9,622 bases of DNA, taken from positions 1 through 9,622 of the forward strand of contig QIJG01000227.1 of assembly GCA_003232715.1 (NCBI GenBank). Reading direction: 5' to 3'. The notes beneath the pieces are model-generated. The model saw nothing but the letters and a program-made list of their open reading frames with translations. It did not search any database and was not told the DNA's origin. The translations under genes and the position numbers were made by a program. Below, in pieces: positions 5,914 to 9,622 of the stretch. The stretch comes from Nitrospirota bacterium. GTDB taxonomy: Bacteria > Nitrospirota > Thermodesulfovibrionia > Thermodesulfovibrionales > JdFR-85. How positions within the stretch are numbered: position 1 is the stretch's first letter; each line of letters begins with the position of its first letter.

Positions 5914-6932
5914 CCGAAGAAGAACCAGCGCTTTTTTGTCTTTGCATTATCAATTGATGTCTTTATATCCTGAAGCATTGACATCAGCTTCTCCTGTTTG
6001 CTTCGGATATCAGACATTGCTTTATCAAACTTCTGCACGGCAAGATCATACCTGACTTTTTCCTTGTGTGCATCCCGGTTATCCACGGACTTCTCCACCC
6101 GCTCAATCTGCTCCCTGAGTTCACCCAGGGTGGAAGTGATATCTTTCAGGAAGGGCGTTATGTCGGGTCCCCTGGGCTCTGCAGGTGCGGGCCTTGGAGC
6201 AGGATTATAGGCCGGCTGTTCAAATACAGGTTCAGGTTCAAGTATGGGTTCAAGTATGGGTTCAAGTAGCGGGTCAACTACAGGCTTAGCCACAGGGGGT
6301 GCCGGTAAGGGTTTTTCAACCTTCTCTGTCAGCTTTACATCAATCCTGTGTTTTCTGGAGATATACTTGAGTATGAGCTTTGTTGCAGTATCAAATGTCT
6401 CCCTTACCCCCTGACCATCGATTGCAACAGCCTCAAAATAAGGGAAGTCATTCGGGTTGAGTTCCCTGTTCATGTCATCCACCGACATGATATCATCAAG
6501 GTCCCTTTTATTGTACTGAAAGACAACAGGGGTATCCGCAGGGTCAAGGTTGTTGGCCAGCATATTCTCTCTCATATTTGCAAGACTCTCACTGTTCTGT
6601 TCCCTCATCATTCTTTGAGAATCTGCAACTAAAACCACGCCGTCAGCCCCTTTCAGTACAAGTTTTCTTGTTGCGTTGTACCTCACCTGACCGGGAACGG
6701 TATAGAGCTGAAACCTTATTGAGAAGTCCTTTATTTTACCCAGCTCTACCGGCATAAAATCAAAAAACAGGGTCCTGTCCGCCTCGGTAGCAAGTGAGAG
6801 GAGCTTGCCCCTTCTCTCAGGGCTCAGCACGGAATGCAGGTGCTGGAGGTTCGTGGTCTTGCCACTAAGCCCCGGCCCGTAATAGACAACCTTCAGGGTA
6901 ATCTCTTTTGTAGCGTAATTAAAAAGTGCCAT
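5910..6932 (-). CDS. MglA-like Ras-family GTPase with Pro-rich and coiled-coil C-terminal extension
   Basis: The first ~195 of 340 residues form a bacterial small GTPase of the MglA class, the polarity switch that controls gliding and twitching motility in Myxococcus. Visible motifs: P-loop GPGLSGKTT (19-27), RTLFFDFMPVELG (53-65), the MglA-type G3 segment TVPGQVRYNATRKLVLKGAD (78-97) with Thr instead of the Ras Asp, and NKRD (141-144) for guanine recognition. A ~145-residue extension follows that standard MglA lacks: a Pro/Glu-rich linker (206-256) with LEPI repeats, then a charged predicted coiled coil (about 262-332), ending in basic-aromatic KKRWFFFG, which could touch a membrane or partner. 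The ATG start has an in-frame TAA two codons upstream and only a weak ribosome-binding site. No mglB-like GAP gene is in the window. It lies 80 bases downstream of the GGDEF gene, and its stop overlaps that of the opposing gene. GTPase identity is strong; role is inferred. Confidence 0.9.
   Translation of the reverse strand: MALFNYATKEITLKVVYYGPGLSGKTTNLQHLHSVLSPERRGKLLSLATEADRTLFFDFMPVELGKIKDFSIRFQLYTVPGQVRYNATRKLVLKGADGVVLVADSQRMMREQNSESLANMRENMLANNLDPADTPVVFQYNKRDLDDIMSVDDMNRELNPNDFPYFEAVAIDGQGVRETFDTATKLILKYISRKHRIDVKLTEKVEKPLPAPPVAKPVVDPLLEPILEPILEPEPVFEQPAYNPAPRPAPAEPRGPDITPFLKDITSTLGELREQIERVEKSVDNRDAHKEKVRYDLAVQKFDKAMSDIRSKQEKLMSMLQDIKTSIDNAKTKKRWFFFG
6235..6270 (-). repeat. 12-base in-frame tandem repeat encoding LEPI units
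   Basis: On the plus strand GGTTCAAGTATG occurs twice perfectly (6235-6246, 6247-6258) and a third time with two changes (6259-6270). In the coding direction it yields the Pro/Glu-rich LLEPILEPILEPEP run of the MglA-like protein's linker. Because the unit is four codons, copy-number change would alter linker length without shifting frame. Confidence 0.88.
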
Positions 6933-7012
6933 TATTTACCATTGCACGACAATGCTGATATTGATAATCCGTGTTTGTCTGTACCCACGAGAAGCATTCC
7001 TGAATATTTTAT

Positions 7013-8401
7013 TTAGATTATAGCATAAACACCATTTCTTGTCTGGTACTTTACCTTATACATAGCCTCATCAGCAAGCCGCATAAGGTCTTCCTTTGAA
7101 TTTGCACTTTCCGGATATGAAGCAACACCAAAACTTGCAGTCAGCCTGATACTGTATCCCTCTTTCTTCAAAAAGACTGTAGCTGCAATCGTCTTTCTGA
7201 GCCTTTCAGCTATCTGGGCTGCATATTTGGGAAATGTCTGCGGCAGGACTATCACAAACTCATCGCCTCCGTAGCGGGCTACAATATCAACTGAGCGGAG
7301 CTTTTTCAGCAGGAACTGTCCAACCTCAACAAGGACCTTGCTACCCACAAGATGACCGTGCCTGTCATTGATATGTTTGAAATAGTCAATGTCCATAAAA
7401 ATAAGGGAGATAGAGGTTTTATAACGTTTACACCTTTCAATCTCCATATCAAGGGTTCTCTGAAGATACCTTGAATTAAACAACTTTGTAAGGTCATCGG
7501 TTATGGCAAGCTCTGCCATCTTTTGATGAATGGTTATCAGATTAATTGCTGTTGCAACAAGACCGGAAAGCCTTGTCACAAGTCTGATGTCATCATCGCT
7601 AAACCCCCCGGAGTTCCTATTGTTAATCATCTCAATCACGCCAAGGCCCCCTTCCTTATCTTCGATAGGAACAGTCATGACGGACCTTGTATTAACTCCG
7701 GGATATCCGTCAATCCCTGAAAGAAACCGCTTGTCCTCAGTAACATCATTAACAATCACAGGCTTTCCTTTTTCAAAAACCCAGCCCGCAATACCCTCAC
7801 CGACCTTCAGTCTGCAATTTCTCGATCGTTTGGCCTTTTTAGCAGAGGCCTGCATAACGTATAACTCATCCCTCTTGTCGTCCCTTAACAGTATTGCCCA
7901 GCCCCTTGCCCCTACCTCAGATTTTATCCTGTTCATTATCTTTGAAAGGAGAGCATCCAGTTCATCCGACCCCTTCAGTATATGGCTGATCTCATCAAAA
8001 AGATCAGTCAGTCTGCAAAGGGTAGCGCCTTCCTTTTTCAGAGACAGGTTCTCTGTAATCAACCTTCTCTCATATTCCAGCCTTTTTATTGACTCTATAA
8101 GCTCTTTACATTCAGGATTTATTAATAAATCGGAGAGGGGTCTTTCCTTAATGAAGGAAAGCCTTTTGTTTTTTTTAGCCGACAGGACAACCTTGGGTAC
8201 TGAGGGGAATGCCTTATCCAACTGCTGAAGACCCTTTCTGGTTGTGAGACCTTCGTTAAGGATAATAATATCCGGGGGAAAGTCAGGGCTGTCCTGTTTT
8301 ACCGGAAGTTCCTTTTTCAGGGTCAAATCATTAAAGCCACAATTATGCAGTATAGGGGTTGGATCCTTGGAGGGGGGAGCTATAACGAGTATTTTAGGCA
8401 T
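7013..8401 (-). CDS. Pseudo-receiver/GAF/GGDEF protein, probable diguanylate cyclase
   Basis: A 462-residue soluble signalling protein that probably makes c-di-GMP from two GTP. Domains in order: a degenerate response-regulator receiver (1-105), a short coiled linker (about 105-135), a GAF sensor domain (about 136-295, with VGEGIAGWVFEKGKPVIVND at 200-219 and RSVMTVPI at 239-246), and a GGDEF domain (about 299-462). The catalytic loop RYGGDEFVIVLP (376-387) is intact, and RSVD (369-372) stands at the RxxD inhibitory c-di-GMP site, so product inhibition is likely. FMDIDYFKHINDRHGH (335-350) supplies the metal-binding region. The receiver has lost its phosphoacceptor (N49 in DIIILNE instead of Asp), its N-terminal acidic pair, and the usual Lys-Pro (N95-P96), so it should not be phosphorylated. 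The ATG overlaps the secA stop by 8 bases, with GGAG just upstream inside secA, suggesting translational coupling. Confidence 0.92.
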   Translation of the reverse strand: MPKILVIAPPSKDPTPILHNCGFNDLTLKKELPVKQDSPDFPPDIIILNEGLTTRKGLQQLDKAFPSVPKVVLSAKKNKRLSFIKERPLSDLLINPECKELIESIKRLEYERRLITENLSLKKEGATLCRLTDLFDEISHILKGSDELDALLSKIMNRIKSEVGARGWAILLRDDKRDELYVMQASAKKAKRSRNCRLKVGEGIAGWVFEKGKPVIVNDVTEDKRFLSGIDGYPGVNTRSVMTVPIEDKEGGLGVIEMINNRNSGGFSDDDIRLVTRLSGLVATAINLITIHQKMAELAITDDLTKLFNSRYLQRTLDMEIERCKRYKTSISLIFMDIDYFKHINDRHGHLVGSKVLVEVGQFLLKKLRSVDIVARYGGDEFVIVLPQTFPKYAAQIAERLRKTIAATVFLKKEGYSIRLTASFGVASYPESANSKEDLMRLADEAMYKVKYQTRNGVYAII

Positions 8402-9622
8402 TTACTCCACAGCATTTTTTATATTTCTTTCCACTGCCGCAGGGACATGGTTCGTTACGACCAACCTTCTTCGATCTCTTTACAGGCCGCTGTACCTGAC
8501 CATCATTGCCACGGTTGTACACAAGACTTAACTGGTGTTGCTGCGAGACTTTTGATGCCTCTTCTTCCGATCTCACCTGTACCCTGTAAAGTCTTGTCAG
8601 GACCTCCGTCCTTATACGTTCAGTCATCTCTGAAAACATATCAAAGCCCTCGCGCTTATATTCAACAAGGGGGTCCTTCTGTCCGTAGCCCCTTAGTCCG
8701 ATACCCTCCTTGAGATAGTCCATGGCCAGGAGATGGTCCTTCCACTGATTATCCACCACCTGAAGCGTTATGATCTTCTCCAGATACCGCATCAAATCAT
8801 TGCCTATCTCCTGCTCCTTGTTTTCGTAGTATTCCTTTACTTCTCCAACAAGCACCTCTCTCACTGCCTCAATACCCGATATCTCAGACACCTTTTCAGA
8901 CTTAAGACCAAATATGCCGTATATAGAATTGTTCAGTTCCTTAATATCCCAGTATTCGGAGTGACGGTCTTCAGGACAGTACATGACCAGAAGGGAATCA
9001 ACTATTTCCTCAATTAACTCTTCTATCTTGTCTTTGAGAGATTCCGCCTCCAGGATCTCTCTTCTGAAGGCGTAGATCTCTATCCTCTGTTTATTCATCA
9101 CATCATCATATTCAATGAGATGCTTTCTTATGTCAAAGTTATGGGCCTCCACACGTCTCTGTGCATTCTCAATTGCCTTGGAGACAACCCTGTTCTCAAT
9201 CGGTATGCTCTCATCCATCCCGAGCCGGTTCATTAACCCTGAAATCCTGTCTGAAGCAAATATACGCATAAGGTCGTCTTCAAGAGAGAGGTAGAACCTT
9301 GAAGAACCGGAGTCTCCCTGACGGCCTGAACGTCCCCTGAGCTGATTATCGATCCTCCTTGCCTCATGTCTCTCCGTGCCCAGAATATGTAATCCTCCGG
9401 CCTGCACAACCTTGTCACGGTTCTCCCGGCAGATAACTGCAGCACGCTTTAATACCTCTTCCCTGTCCTTTTCTTTGAGGTCTTTTTTGTTCCCTAAGAG
9501 CTCCACCACTATGCCTTCCGAGTTGCCCCCGAGTACTATATCCGTTCCCCTGCCGGCCATGTTGGTTGCAATGGTAACGGCACCGGGACTGCCTGCCTGG
9601 GATATTATCTGGGCCTCTTTCT
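8394..9622 (-). CDS. secA: Preprotein translocase subunit SecA, C-terminal part (5' end outside window)
   Basis: The peripheral membrane ATPase that drives preproteins through SecYEG. About 408 C-terminal residues are present; the frame stays open to the right edge (reading KEAQIISQAGSPGAVTIATN before MAGRGTDI), so the apparent first Met is internal and the N-terminal ~500 residues are missing. Visible in order: helicase motif V AGRGTDIVLGG, GLHILGTERHEARRIDNQLR, motif VI GRSGRQGDSGSSRFYLSLED, the NFDIRKHLIEYDDVMNKQR segment starting the helical scaffold/wing region, VVDNQWKDHLLAMDYLKEGI and GLRGYGQKDPLVEYKREGF, and the C-terminal zinc-binding SEC-C element NEPCPCGSGKKYKKCC, which also contacts SecB or ribosomes in some species. 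Nothing is out of place compared with the family. Its last bases overlap the start of the GGDEF gene. Confidence 0.97.
   Translation of the reverse strand, partial: KEAQIISQAGSPGAVTIATNMAGRGTDIVLGGNSEGIVVELLGNKKDLKEKDREEVLKRAAVICRENRDKVVQAGGLHILGTERHEARRIDNQLRGRSGRQGDSGSSRFYLSLEDDLMRIFASDRISGLMNRLGMDESIPIENRVVSKAIENAQRRVEAHNFDIRKHLIEYDDVMNKQRIEIYAFRREILEAESLKDKIEELIEEIVDSLLVMYCPEDRHSEYWDIKELNNSIYGIFGLKSEKVSEISGIEAVREVLVGEVKEYYENKEQEIGNDLMRYLEKIITLQVVDNQWKDHLLAMDYLKEGIGLRGYGQKDPLVEYKREGFDMFSEMTERIRTEVLTRLYRVQVRSEEEASKVSQQHQLSLVYNRGNDGQVQRPVKRSKKVGRNEPCPCGSGKKYKKCCGVNA

Noticed and set aside
6940..6954. CATTG/CAATG inverted repeat just upstream of the MglA-like start as a translational control hairpin.
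   Set aside because: Five base pairs with a 5-base loop is too weak to support.
7530..8228. A 232-codon plus-strand open frame.
   Set aside because: It lies entirely antisense to the well-supported GGDEF/GAF gene, is rich in Ser/Leu/Pro typical of shadow frames and matches no family I recognise.
1..9622. CRISPR array, tRNA/rRNA genes, insertion sequence or phage genes.
   Set aside because: No regularly spaced repeats, no tRNA-like cloverleaf or CCA end noticed, and no transposase or phage protein motifs on either strand.

Overview
The window is an ordinary-looking stretch of bacterial chromosome with moderate GC, short gaps and mostly housekeeping genes. I see no phage, IS, CRISPR, tRNA or rRNA. 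The gene set (an MglA-type Ras-like GTPase, a GGDEF protein, a PPC/DUF296 protein and an M29 peptidase), the frequent ATA and AGG codons and a REP-like hairpin would fit a Nitrospirota (Thermodesulfovibrionia-like) or deltaproteobacterial-type anaerobe. That assignment is an inference from style, not proof.

Layout. On the plus strand, 1-401 is the C-terminal end of a family 5 peptide-type ABC substrate-binding protein. It converges on a minus-strand run of MFS transporter (3317-2088), M29-type aminopeptidase (1991-858) and a PPC/DUF296 protein (802-398). A REP-like hairpin (2029-2064) lies between the transporter and the peptidase. A 189-base intergenic region separates the transporter from a divergent plus-strand run: dcd (3507-4055), the decayed remains of pyrF (4082-4342), and a chorismate-utilising synthase of the TrpE/PabB family (4381-5913). 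That run converges on a second minus-strand run: secA (entering from the right edge, ending at 8394), a pseudo-receiver/GAF/GGDEF protein (8401-7013) overlapping secA by 8 bases, and an MglA-like GTPase with a long C-terminal extension (6932-5910).

How the genes fit together. dcd, the former pyrF and the PabB/TrpE-like gene form a small pyrimidine/folate-or-tryptophan biosynthesis cluster. SecA is the preprotein translocase motor. The GGDEF protein probably makes c-di-GMP in response to a GAF-sensed signal, and the MglA-like GTPase suggests a cell-polarity or surface-motility role. The joint arrangement of the last three is suggestive, but no functional link is shown.

The most notable observations are lesions and repeats inside genes. 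The pyrF remnant keeps the start and C-terminal end of OMP decarboxylase but lacks roughly the central 150 codons and carries a frameshift. The PPC/DUF296 protein appears to lack about 15 residues in frame. An 8-base tandem repeat, not a multiple of three, sits inside the coding region of the chorismate enzyme. Both convergent gene pairs share their stop codons within a single TTAA. I found no convincing new multi-gene system.
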